Positions 24,501 through 32,050 of a stretch of 64,000 nucleotides of DNA are shown piece after piece. The notes beneath the pieces were generated by a model. That model was given only the letters and a program-made list of their open reading frames with translations, was not told where the DNA came from and did not search any database. Source of the stretch: Abditibacteriota bacterium (GTDB taxonomy: Bacteria; Armatimonadota; UBA5829); the NCBI GenBank assembly GCA_017552965.1, contig JAFZNQ010000099.1, positions 24,751 to 88,750 of the forward strand, given 5' to 3'. How positions within the stretch are numbered: the stretch's first letter is position 1; each line of letters begins with the position of its first letter. Both the position numbers and the translations under genes were made by a program.

Positions 24501-26559
24501 CGCTTTTCCGGAGATCAAATGGCAGCTTGTAGGCTTTTTCGGCATATTCATAGCCATATTCTTTATATTCAGATTCGTGCATCCCGCGTTTGACATCGCG
24601 GGCAACCCCCTGATAGTGCTCATCGCATTTATCATGCTGTCTCTGTCGGGCGTGGTGATATTTATAGTCATAGGCAAGTTTGAAGAGCAGCTCAAGGAGC
24701 TGGCAGCCGCATCCATGGGGTCCAAGGGCTCCGAAGGCGGCAAGGTGGCCGTGGCCGGCGCCGCATTCTCCCTGGGCGTCTCCAACATGAGAAGGAGAAA
24801 GACCAGAACGGTGCTGACCTGCGTGACCCTGATCCTGCTCACCTTCATAGTGCTGTCCTTCACCTCCGTGACCAGCGTCATCAGGATGAACAAGATACCT
24901 GTCAAGGCCAAGCCCGGTATCAAGATCTACAACGGTATTCTGGTGCGCATGCCCAACTGGCAGAGCCTGCAGGAAGTGTCCTACAAGGTCCTGTATGACG
25001 AATACAAGCGTGACAAGAAGGTCGGCAACCTGGTAGCTCCGAGAGCTTGGTTCTACGGCATCAGCCCCATGGAATTCAACCTGCAGCCTCTTATCAACGG
25101 CGACAAGCTCTATTCTGCCAGAGCGCTGGTAGGTCTGTCGCCGGACGAAGCCGGTATCATGGGCATATACAACAGCAACAGCAAGATACTGAAATACGGC
25201 GACTGGTTCGGCTATGAAAACGGCGTCTACACGGGCAACGTGGATCCCCACAGCCTGATCATCCCCGACACCATAGCAGAATCTCTGGAGATCACCAAGG
25301 ACAACTACAAGGACAAGAAGATAGAGTTCGCCGGCAGTGTATACAAGGTGGTGGGCGTGGTCAACCCCGCAGCCATCAAGGCCCACAGGGATCTGGATAA
25401 CGAGATCATCACTCCTGCCGACCTGCTGCTCATGGGCGCCACCAAGGTGTCTCAGGGCGGCGGCGAGGCCGAAGAGGACGCGGGCTTTGTGGAATTTACC
25501 CACATAGATCCTTCGGCAGTGTTCTATATCCCCTACGAGACCAGCATAGTGCTGGGCGGCGAGATCAAGAGCATCGCGGTGAAGCTGGGGTCCGGCGACG
25601 TGGAAGACAGCCTGGCCTCCCTCATGAAGAGGATCAACCTGAACCTGTACGCAGGTATCGACGGCCGCATATACAGATTTTCCTCCCTGTCGGGCAAGTC
25701 CTCTCAGGGTATGACGAGCCTGATCATCCCTATCATCATAGCCGCTCTCATCGTGCTCAACACCATGATGAGCTCCGTGTATGAAAGGACCAAGGAGATA
25801 GGCATCTATTCGTCCATCGGTCTGTCGCCTCAGCATATCGCCATGCTGTTTATGGCGGAGTCGCTGGTATACGCCATCCTGGGCGCCGTATCGGGCTACG
25901 TCATAGGTCAGATATTGTCCAAGATCATCATGGTGACCAACATCATGCCCGGCCTATATCTGAACTTCTCGTCCATGTCGGCCGTAATAGCCACACTGGT
26001 CGTCAGCGGCGTGGTGATACTTTCTACCATATATCCTTCCAGAATGGCCTCCCGGGTGGCGACTCCCGCCGTGGACAGGATCTGGAAGCTCGAAGAGCCC
26101 GAGGGAGATCACTGGGTGGTCAAGCTGCCCTTTGCCATTACCGGCAAGCAGACCATGGGTATCACCTACTTTATCGGAGAATGGATCAATTCTCACGAAG
26201 AGTATTCCCTGGGCGACTTCGTTACCAAGAACGTTCAGCTGAGTAATTATGAAGAAAACGGCGAGATGGTCTATTGCATCAAGTTCCGCTCCTGGATCGC
26301 TCCCTTTGACCTGGGCGTAAGTCAGGATACCCTGATCAAGATAGTGCCCACGGAGCTGGAGGGTACCTATGAGGTGCGGATTGAGTTTGACCGCGTCAGC
26401 GGCGACGCCAGCAACTGGATCAGAGTCAACAGGCGTTTTCTCCATGCCTGCCGCAAGCAGTTCCTCATCTGGAGGACTATCAAGGCAGAGGACAGAGAAA
26501 AGTACATGGCTGAAGCCGAAAAGGTGGTTACGTCTGCCGGATCGTTGAACGGCGCTTAA
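21598..26559 (+). CDS. Fusion of degenerate M28 peptidase-like domain and FtsX-type permease
   Basis: A 1653-residue membrane protein. One helix (~9-27) precedes an extracytoplasmic M28 aminopeptidase-like domain (~80-520: GYPGCDMAADYI, NIVGVIPGTDP, GIAAMLEMVRI, FDTPDRVN). Its zinc-ligand sites look lost: H-Y-D reads Y-Y-D, the bridging D-D-N reads E-S-S, and catalytic E-E reads H-F. A large beta-rich region runs to ~945, then three helices (~948-1040), an FtsX/MacB core (TM at ~1068-1090, extracytoplasmic part, three TM at ~1370-1490 with YERTKEIGIYSSIGLS) and a soluble tail (~1500-1653). It needs an ATPase; the LolD-like one at 31251 fits. ATG 21598 chosen; no Shine-Dalgarno. Confidence 0.8.
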   Translation: MKINKGFIINIVYAIIFLVALFFLFVYPWTDSSLAKKKLEFDPNAVSVRPTPEWLTQRYADLIGAVSTDNLQKTVTDMSGFSSSRVTGYPGCDMAADYIIKAFKDAGLKGFTSDEVEVHPFKVTVPIEHESKLVVGDETIKIYALWPNLARTSQVDKNGIDVHLIDGGNSLAVSFDGKKVKDSATVLNFNIGTNWLNASRLGSKAILFREPDGQISRGEAEAKFSNIPINIPRFWLPKESAERVDQLMAQGNDKARIYCDMSWDKVEGKNIVGVIPGTDPELKDEWVVINAYYDGISVVPGIAPSAESSTGIAAMLEMVRIFSQPEFAPKRSIMFVALSGHFETLSGMRNFIHQQIDSYVRPSMAERALHKIGLKKGELNDPPKFYMWAGLDLNSQTPGVGLFYKAYFYDNKEDIQKFVSPIGTTARETAERLANIYDYKTNFSEHYADAINPVGGKTWRGLIPSRFAFDQEVITGASQRGLTFATVNDNRRLVDTPFDTPDRVNYGNIKTQMEMIMCITDHWFRDPAVVSAEEVIEAEVVDRNTVKYKDEKDMGYLIGVFVKKSGKGENFFRHSETRYLPKVNSNCEFKLKKPLPNGFNKGDTIYIRQEKISRLGVSKPQEFSRLTIRGGFSTLSGDVVKYDPKKSFVPNLEVEDSLVVLKSWYKSLTGVRAAYIERTEVVGEGENKKTAHYTLPGVVNTTMTYFNKQVFISAFRTSRENGDIISAPDIGNYGEYYPKTFKITTAYKEVPIIVFDCTATSVYELLDTQGLRSLTGISVYDGITDGNPKQYYRDVSNPDSPLVEDTAVIFAEETPESKKGLAKVPIKIIMNAGPRANRLLLVNSSDEKPEGEGYDFSRGGVLDETAYRAAKDMYALNKFRLDSLSSKGIKNQALQELNDMAGENLLAAEHAKNTDRYSIFDSYSRTAWGFASRAYPDIAATSQDVVNGVIFYLFLLIPFAYFCERLFFAFPEIKWQLVGFFGIFIAIFFIFRFVHPAFDIAGNPLIVLIAFIMLSLSGVVIFIVIGKFEEQLKELAAASMGSKGSEGGKVAVAGAAFSLGVSNMRRRKTRTVLTCVTLILLTFIVLSFTSVTSVIRMNKIPVKAKPGIKIYNGILVRMPNWQSLQEVSYKVLYDEYKRDKKVGNLVAPRAWFYGISPMEFNLQPLINGDKLYSARALVGLSPDEAGIMGIYNSNSKILKYGDWFGYENGVYTGNVDPHSLIIPDTIAESLEITKDNYKDKKIEFAGSVYKVVGVVNPAAIKAHRDLDNEIITPADLLLMGATKVSQGGGEAEEDAGFVEFTHIDPSAVFYIPYETSIVLGGEIKSIAVKLGSGDVEDSLASLMKRINLNLYAGIDGRIYRFSSLSGKSSQGMTSLIIPIIIAALIVLNTMMSSVYERTKEIGIYSSIGLSPQHIAMLFMAESLVYAILGAVSGYVIGQILSKIIMVTNIMPGLYLNFSSMSAVIATLVVSGVVILSTIYPSRMASRVATPAVDRIWKLEEPEGDHWVVKLPFAITGKQTMGITYFIGEWINSHEEYSLGDFVTKNVQLSNYEENGEMVYCIKFRSWIAPFDLGVSQDTLIKIVPTELEGTYEVRIEFDRVSGDASNWIRVNRRFLHACRKQFLIWRTIKAEDREKYMAEAEKVVTSAGSLNGA

Positions 26560-26577
26560 TATTTGAAGGGGTTATAA

Positions 26578-28584
26578 ATGGCTGAATTGAAAAAAGTTGA
26601 CGAGATCAATGACGCGCGTCTCCAATTGGAGTCCATGTCAAAGGATGAAGAATCTCAGGAAAAATTTGAAGACGGCTTTACTCTTCGTACCCTGATTGGT
26701 GCGTTGTTTGTAGGTCTGATCATGATGCCCGGCGCCATGTATCTGGGCCTTGTCGCGGGACAGGGCCTGGGCTCTGCCGCCCAGTGGGTCACCATAGTGC
26801 TCTTCTCGGAAATAGCGAGAAGATCCTTCCAGCCCTTGAAGAAGCAGGAGCTCTACGTGCTCTTTTATATCACCGGCGGTCTGGCTGGCTCCGGTCTCCT
26901 GCACCTGGGCCTCTCGGGCGGACCCTTTGCCGGTCTCATATGGAACCAGTATCTGGTCCAGAGCCCTCAGGTGGGCGAGCTGGCAGAGCTCATACCTACC
27001 TGGGTCGCCCCCAAGGCAAACGACCCCTGTCTGGTGGCCCGTACCTTCCTGTCTCAGGCCTGGGCTATACCTATCATGCTCATAGTGGTCAACGAAGTAG
27101 TGGGCAGAATGATATGGATCGGCGGCGGTTATCTCTGCTTCAGGATGACCAGTGACGTGGAAAGACTGCCTTTCCCCATGGCTCCCATCGCGGCTGCAGG
27201 TTCCACCGCTCTGGCGGAATCCGGCACCAAGGAAGAGTCCTGGAGATGGAAGGTGTTTTCCATCGGATCCGTGATCGGTCTGTTCTTCGGAGCCATATAC
27301 GTCACGGTCCCCGTGGTCACAGGCGTCATGCTGCCCAAGCCGGTGCAGATAATACCTATTCCGTTTATCGATCTGACCCAGTCCACCGAGACCTTCCTTC
27401 CCGCGGCGTGGATGGCTATCAGCGGCGATATATCCAACATTCTGGTAGGGTTCGTCATTCCCTTCAACATCTTATTCGGCCAATTCGTCAGCTGTATCAT
27501 ATGTAAGATATTTATCAACCCCGTATTATACAATCACGGCCTTCTGCCCAGCTGGACCGAAGGAACTCCGTATCTGCAGACAGAGCTCGCCACCAACATC
27601 GACTTCTGGATGTCCGTGGGTATCGGTACTGCTCTGGGTATCGGCGTCATAGGTTTGGTGACCGTGTTCTTTACCGCCATGAAGATGAGAAAGGACCTGC
27701 AGCGTCCTACCATGAAGAGGACTCTCCCTGCAGGACGCGGAGACTGGAACCTGTGGGTGTCCTTCTTTGCGTGGCTCTTCGGCGTGCTGGTCCAGATATC
27801 CATCACCAAGTGGCTGGTGCCCGACTTCCCTGTGTGGATCCTGCTCTTCTACGGACTCATCTATACTCCGGTGATCACCTACGTCTCCGGCCGTATGATC
27901 GGTCTGACGGGTATGGGCGTCGGTCTCCCGTATCTGCGTGAAGCTACCATCATCTGCTCCGGCTACAAGGGAGCGGACATCTGGTTTGCCGGTATCCCCA
28001 TGATCGACCTGGGCGGACACGCCCAGAAGTTCAGAGAGGTGGAGCTGACAGGCACTTCCTTCAGGAGCATCATCAAGGCTGAGATCGCCATGCTCATCAT
28101 ACTGCTGATTTCCAGCTTCTGCTTCTGGAGCTTCTTCTGGAAGTCCGGCGCTATCCCTTCCAGCCAGTATCCCTACGCTCAGAGGATCTGGCCTGTCCAG
28201 GCGACCATGACTTCCATATGGTGGACGGCCAACTCCGGCTCTATGGCGGACAACTGGCTCCTGAGAGCCCTGAAGCCTGCCATCATCGTGTGGTCCGGCA
28301 TCGGTACTCTGGCTCTGTGGGGCGTCAGCTCCTTCTTCAAGGTGCCTCTGCTGTTCTTCTACGGATTTGTGGGAGGTATCGGAGCCAGCCCCGTAGGCAT
28401 AGTGCCTCAGTTCATAGGCGCTCTCTTCGGCAAGTTCTACTTTGCCAAGCGCTTCGGTCTGGTGCAGTGGAGCTCTTACGCTCCCATCCTGGCAGCCGGC
28501 TTCGGCTGCGGAGTGGGTCTTGCCGGTATGGCAGGTATCGCTCTCGCTATGATCGCAAAGACGGTAAACTATCTGCCTTACTAA
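26578..28584 (+). CDS. OPT-like oligopeptide-transporter-family membrane protein
   Basis: A 668-residue protein with a charged cytosolic N-terminus (~1-33) and some 14-16 hydrophobic segments. Features such as LRTLIGALFVGLIMMPGAMYLGL, SDVERLPFPMAPIAAAG and GLPYLREATII resemble the OPT (oligopeptide/metal-chelate transporter) superfamily, whose members import peptides or siderophore-like chelates by proton coupling. Assignment to OPT is from motif resemblance, and the substrate is unknown. Shine-Dalgarno GAAGGGG lies 7-8 bases before the ATG, 18 bases after the preceding gene. Second gene of the operon. Confidence 0.75.
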   Translation: MAELKKVDEINDARLQLESMSKDEESQEKFEDGFTLRTLIGALFVGLIMMPGAMYLGLVAGQGLGSAAQWVTIVLFSEIARRSFQPLKKQELYVLFYITGGLAGSGLLHLGLSGGPFAGLIWNQYLVQSPQVGELAELIPTWVAPKANDPCLVARTFLSQAWAIPIMLIVVNEVVGRMIWIGGGYLCFRMTSDVERLPFPMAPIAAAGSTALAESGTKEESWRWKVFSIGSVIGLFFGAIYVTVPVVTGVMLPKPVQIIPIPFIDLTQSTETFLPAAWMAISGDISNILVGFVIPFNILFGQFVSCIICKIFINPVLYNHGLLPSWTEGTPYLQTELATNIDFWMSVGIGTALGIGVIGLVTVFFTAMKMRKDLQRPTMKRTLPAGRGDWNLWVSFFAWLFGVLVQISITKWLVPDFPVWILLFYGLIYTPVITYVSGRMIGLTGMGVGLPYLREATIICSGYKGADIWFAGIPMIDLGGHAQKFREVELTGTSFRSIIKAEIAMLIILLISSFCFWSFFWKSGAIPSSQYPYAQRIWPVQATMTSIWWTANSGSMADNWLLRALKPAIIVWSGIGTLALWGVSSFFKVPLLFFYGFVGGIGASPVGIVPQFIGALFGKFYFAKRFGLVQWSSYAPILAAGFGCGVGLAGMAGIALAMIAKTVNYLPY

Positions 28585-28587
28585 CGC

Positions 28588-29502
28588 ATGGCAGAGGAAA
28601 AGTTTGTCGTCACCGGCTGGGACGGAGTCACGGTAGAGATCCCGTCCAAATGGAGCGTGGTGGGCTTTTATTCCGAGCGTAAGGGCGGCTACCTGAGAGT
28701 GGACAGTCCCATCGAGTCGGTGCTGGAGATGAAGTGGTCTCCCTCGGGAAAAAAGCACGGCGATCTGACGAAGATAGTCCATGATTTCATAGACAAGATC
28801 AAAAAGCCTCTTGTCAAAAAGAACAAGCGTCTCAATTTCGAAAGAGACGTGAAGCCCGAGAGGGACGGCGCCGTGGATTTTGCCTGGAATATGGGCGACA
28901 AACACGGCAGAGGCAGGATCAGGGTATGTCCCGACTGCGGCAGGGTAGTCCTGCTGCACCTCTACTTTTCCAGATCAGAGGTCAAGAGTCAGACTATCAA
29001 TCATATCTTTGATTCGGTGAGAGACCACACGGAGGACGGTCTGGTCCGCTACAGCCTGTACGGCCTGGACTTCAGACTGCCTCCCGGCTACAGATACAAA
29101 AAGCCCGTGCTCATGTCCGCCTACATCTCTCTGGTGTTCACCAAAGGCATGGAGACTGTGGTGGTGGAAGCGCGCAATCTGGCTGCGAGCCTGCTGAAGC
29201 AGCACAGTCTGGAGGAGTGGTACAGGGTGGACGTGGCTCCCGACCTGAAGGCCTACAGGCTGAGGTATCAGCCCTGCTCCGTGGGCGAATGGGAAGCCCT
29301 GTCCGTGGAAGGCAGGCCCTCGGGACTCCTGGGGCTGTTGATGCGGACCCTGGCATTCTGGAGGACGCCGCGCTATGTCAGAGGTCTCGTGTGGCATGAC
29401 AGGGATCGCAACACAGTATTTACGATCCGCTGCATGCAGAACAAAGAAACCGCGCTCCTGGACACGGTGCGCGACAGTATGACAGAGGCGGCCCTTGAGT
29501 AA
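28588..29502 (+). CDS. Unknown soluble protein with two similar halves
   Basis: A 304-residue protein with no signal peptide or membrane helix; no family recognised. The two halves look alike: residues ~9-120 (GWDGVTVEIPSKWSV...GGYLRVDSP) and ~155-270 (SLYGLDFRLPPGYRY...AYISLVFTK) both start with a G-x-D/V-x-L/V-x-I/L-P strand and a beta-rich run, and each is followed by a helix near its end (INHIFDSVRDH, LLDTVRDSMTEA). This suggests an internal duplication of a small alpha/beta domain. A lone C-P-D-C sits at ~112-115. It starts 3 bases after the OPT-like gene without a Shine-Dalgarno, so its translation is probably coupled. Confidence 0.7.
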   Translation: MAEEKFVVTGWDGVTVEIPSKWSVVGFYSERKGGYLRVDSPIESVLEMKWSPSGKKHGDLTKIVHDFIDKIKKPLVKKNKRLNFERDVKPERDGAVDFAWNMGDKHGRGRIRVCPDCGRVVLLHLYFSRSEVKSQTINHIFDSVRDHTEDGLVRYSLYGLDFRLPPGYRYKKPVLMSAYISLVFTKGMETVVVEARNLAASLLKQHSLEEWYRVDVAPDLKAYRLRYQPCSVGEWEALSVEGRPSGLLGLLMRTLAFWRTPRYVRGLVWHDRDRNTVFTIRCMQNKETALLDTVRDSMTEAALE

Positions 29503-29878
29503 AAGATTAGACAAAAAAGAGGTCCTGAAGGTGGTGCCGGAGCGCAATCCGAATATCACCTGGACCACCCGGGAAGACGGGCTCATCGAGCTGTGCGTGC
29601 CCATCAGGCAGGACTTTTATACCAGGCTTTTGAAAAAGCTCATACGCCACATCCCCGACACCAGGACCGTGGTGCTGGACGACGAAGTGGCGTCAGACGT
29701 ATGGCTGGCCTGCGACGGCAAAAACAATATCAATGCCATCATCAGCCGTATAGCCAGCAAATTCAAGCTGCAGAGGAGACAGTCGGAGACCTCGACGACT
29801 CTGTTTTTGCAGACCTTGTCCAAAAAGAAACTGATAATATTAACATATTCCGGAGGCAACAAAAAAAGTGGCAAGTGA
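29495..29878 (+). CDS. PqqD-like protein (RRE-type winged helix)
   Basis: A 127-residue protein of PqqD type: R-N-P-N-I-T-W near residue 17, VVLDDEVASDVWLACDGKNN at ~59-78, INAIISRIASKF, and a C-terminal FLQTLSKKKLIIL. PqqD-fold domains (RiPP recognition elements) bind leader peptides and hand them to modifying enzymes, but many genomic PqqD-like proteins have no assigned peptide. Here it sits inside an ABC-transporter operon with no radical-SAM enzyme nearby. The start is TTG at 29495, overlapping the previous gene by 8 bases; no ATG is available before the conserved part. Confidence in the fold is good, in the role low. Confidence 0.8.
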   Translation: MSKRLDKKEVLKVVPERNPNITWTTREDGLIELCVPIRQDFYTRLLKKLIRHIPDTRTVVLDDEVASDVWLACDGKNNINAIISRIASKFKLQRRQSETSTTLFLQTLSKKKLIILTYSGGNKKSGK

Positions 29879-31172
29879 CAAACCTACCATTCAAAGACAG
29901 ACGAAGCTTCCCCTGAAGACTGCCTTTGATATTACCATGAGCGGCATGAAGACGCGCTTCTGGCGGTCTATGATCACCGCTGCGGGCGTGACCCTGGGCA
30001 TAGCATTTTTGACTATGGTGTTTATCAATTCCCTCATGGATTGGCCCAAGCCCATCAGGATAGAGGACGGCTACGTCAGGATCGACGGCCAGATCAACAA
30101 GAACGGCTTTTACGGAGCCTACAAGGACGTTCCTCTGGAAATGGTCCAAAACAGCGGCCTCATTCCCGAAAAGGTCATCAAGGACTGTACCAACGAATCG
30201 GGATACATAGACCTGACCAAGCTCTACAACGGCAGATACATGTACGATCATTCCAAGGATATGATCAACATGCGTACCGAGGAGTTGAAGGGCCTGGAGA
30301 AGATAGACAAGAAGTTTTATGACACCTCCGAGGTGGACGTGAGCATCAACAAGCGCACCGCTCAGAAGAACGGCGTGCCCGAGGGAATAATCAAGATACT
30401 CCTGCCAAAAGGCTCCAAATCCTTCAAGGCCAGTCAGCTTGCCGCCGAGATCCAGAATACGCCTCTTAAGATCAAGTTTTGGGAACGGCAGAGAGTAAAA
30501 TACTCCATATACAAAGACATCGACAAGGCAAAGCTCACCGAGTTCTGCGAGATGAACGCCAAGACCGTGGAAGGCATCATCGAAGAAGCCTCCGGCCTGG
30601 ACGAGGCTACCGCCGACAAGCGCGACATCAAGATAGTCAAGCTCCTGGAGGTGGGCGGCAAGAACAAGCGCGACTCTGTGAACGTTGACCAGAGAGACAA
30701 GAGGAATTACAACGGCAACAAGCTGGTGGAGACCGGCGACTACATAGTGATCTCCGATATCACCGCCACCTACAGAAACATCTGGCTCGCCATCATGTCG
30801 CTGCTGGTCTGCGCCGTGGGTATCACCAACAGTATGCTCATGAGCGTCACGGAGCGCTTTAAGGAGATAGGCACCATGAAATGCCTTGGCGCTCTGGACA
30901 GCTTTATCGTGACCATATTCGTGCTCGAGTCTGCCGTCATGGGTATAGCCGCCTCCTTCATAGGCTTTGTGCTGGGCTTCATCATTTCCGTATGCTCCAA
31001 CGCTGCCGACAAAGGCTGGAACTATGTCTTTGCCATGAATCCCATAGACGTGCTCAAGATATTCGGGCTTGCTATAGCCGCCGGTCTGGTGCTGACCTTC
31101 TTTGCATCCATTCCGCCGGCCAGAAAGGCAGCTACCATGCCTGCCGCCATCGCCCTCAGAAGTGAAATATAG
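29868..31172 (+). CDS. MacB/LolCE-like ABC transporter permease
   Basis: A 434-residue permease with one N-terminal helix (~25-50, RSMITAAGVTLGIAFLTMVF), an extracytoplasmic domain (~55-300) and three C-terminal helices (~303-425) with the FtsX signature SVTERFKEIGTMKCLGA. This is the four-helix MacB/LolCDE design; such proteins use ATP to drive mechanical work or extraction at the outer face of the inner membrane and act as dimers. The 1653-residue protein at 21598 carries the same core, so the two may form a heterodimer. GTG start overlaps the PqqD-like gene by 11 bases. Confidence 0.88.
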   Translation: MASDKPTIQRQTKLPLKTAFDITMSGMKTRFWRSMITAAGVTLGIAFLTMVFINSLMDWPKPIRIEDGYVRIDGQINKNGFYGAYKDVPLEMVQNSGLIPEKVIKDCTNESGYIDLTKLYNGRYMYDHSKDMINMRTEELKGLEKIDKKFYDTSEVDVSINKRTAQKNGVPEGIIKILLPKGSKSFKASQLAAEIQNTPLKIKFWERQRVKYSIYKDIDKAKLTEFCEMNAKTVEGIIEEASGLDEATADKRDIKIVKLLEVGGKNKRDSVNVDQRDKRNYNGNKLVETGDYIVISDITATYRNIWLAIMSLLVCAVGITNSMLMSVTERFKEIGTMKCLGALDSFIVTIFVLESAVMGIAASFIGFVLGFIISVCSNAADKGWNYVFAMNPIDVLKIFGLAIAAGLVLTFFASIPPARKAATMPAAIALRSEI

Positions 31173-31182
31173 TATTATCAAG

Positions 31183-31212
31183 TTGTAGATAGCTATCCGT
31201 TGTTCATATACA
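31183..31212 (+). promoter_or_regulatory. Possible internal promoter before the ATPase gene
   Basis: TTGTAG (31183-31188) and TATACA (31207-31212), 18 bases apart, lie in the 78-base gap before the ATPase. This is the only real gap in the operon, so extra ATPase expression is possible. Confidence 0.35.
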
Positions 31213-31250
31213 GGATTGTACTGTCAGGCAAATCGTGTGGAGGTTTTTAA

Positions 31251-31991
31251 ATGTCTGATAATCAAAGAGATTATGTTGTAAGGACCCGCGGGGTTACCAA
31301 GGAATTCGTCACCGGAGACACCGTGCTCCAGGCCCTTAAGGGTATCGATCTGGATATATACGCCGGCGAATACATTTCGATCATGGGCCCTTCCGGCTCC
31401 GGCAAATCCACGTTTTTCAACATGGTGGGAGGCCTTGACAAGCCTACTACCGGGACCGTGTTCATCAATGACGTGGATATGGCTCAGCTCGACGCTCAGG
31501 AGCTGGCTTATCTGAGATGCCGCACCATCGGCTACATATTCCAGAGCTTCAATCTGCTGCCCGTGATGACCGCTCTCGAAAACGTGACCCTGCCCACCAT
31601 CTTTTCGGGTATGTCCAGGGACGAAGGCATCGAGAGAGCCATCGAGCTCCTGAACAAGGTGGGCCTCGGCCACAGACTGCACCACAGACCCACGGAGCTT
31701 TCCGGCGGTCAGCAGCAAAGAGTTGCCATCGCCCGCAGCCTGGCCAACAATCCTTCCATCATCCTGGCCGACGAGCCTACCGGCAACCTGGACCTCAAGA
31801 CAGGTACCGAGATCATCGACCTCCTGAAGACCATGAACAAGGAGCAGGGAGTCACCATCATATCCGCTACCCACGACCTGAAGATGCTCAACATCTCCGA
31901 CCGTATCGTCTGGATACGCGACGGCGCCGTGGAAAAGATCGAAAACAGATCGGATATCGACATCAAAGTCGGCGAGATGCAGCACGAATAA
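31251..31991 (+). CDS. LolD/MacB-type ABC transporter ATPase
   Basis: A 246-residue ATPase of the LolD/MacB/FtsE group. Walker A GPSGSGKST at 46-54, signature LSGGQ at 150-154, Walker B IILADEP at 170-176, and H-loop His208. The Q-loop reads IFQSFNLLP. All catalytic residues are intact. It is the only ATPase in the operon and therefore the natural engine for both FtsX-type permeases encoded at 21598 and 29868. Shine-Dalgarno GGAGG lies 7 bases before the ATG. A terminator follows. Confidence 0.95.
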   Translation: MSDNQRDYVVRTRGVTKEFVTGDTVLQALKGIDLDIYAGEYISIMGPSGSGKSTFFNMVGGLDKPTTGTVFINDVDMAQLDAQELAYLRCRTIGYIFQSFNLLPVMTALENVTLPTIFSGMSRDEGIERAIELLNKVGLGHRLHHRPTELSGGQQQRVAIARSLANNPSIILADEPTGNLDLKTGTEIIDLLKTMNKEQGVTIISATHDLKMLNISDRIVWIRDGAVEKIENRSDIDIKVGEMQHE

Positions 31992-32002
31992 TGCATTGTA
32001 TC

Positions 32003-32034
32003 AGGGGCGCCGCCGCTGGTGGCAGCCCCTTTTT
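32003..32034 (+). terminator. Rho-independent terminator of the transporter operon
   Basis: Stem AGGGGC / GCCCCT (32003-32008, 32025-32030) with a 16-base loop that itself can pair, followed by TTTTT. Confidence 0.75.
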
Positions 32035-32050
32035 ATTACGGGAGACACAG

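Noticed and set aside
22564..25836. Very long minus-strand open frame (over 1000 codons) opposite the M28-like/FtsX gene
   Set aside because: It mirrors the codon bias of the plus-strand gene, has no Shine-Dalgarno or family match, and is rich in His/Val/Gly shadow patterns.
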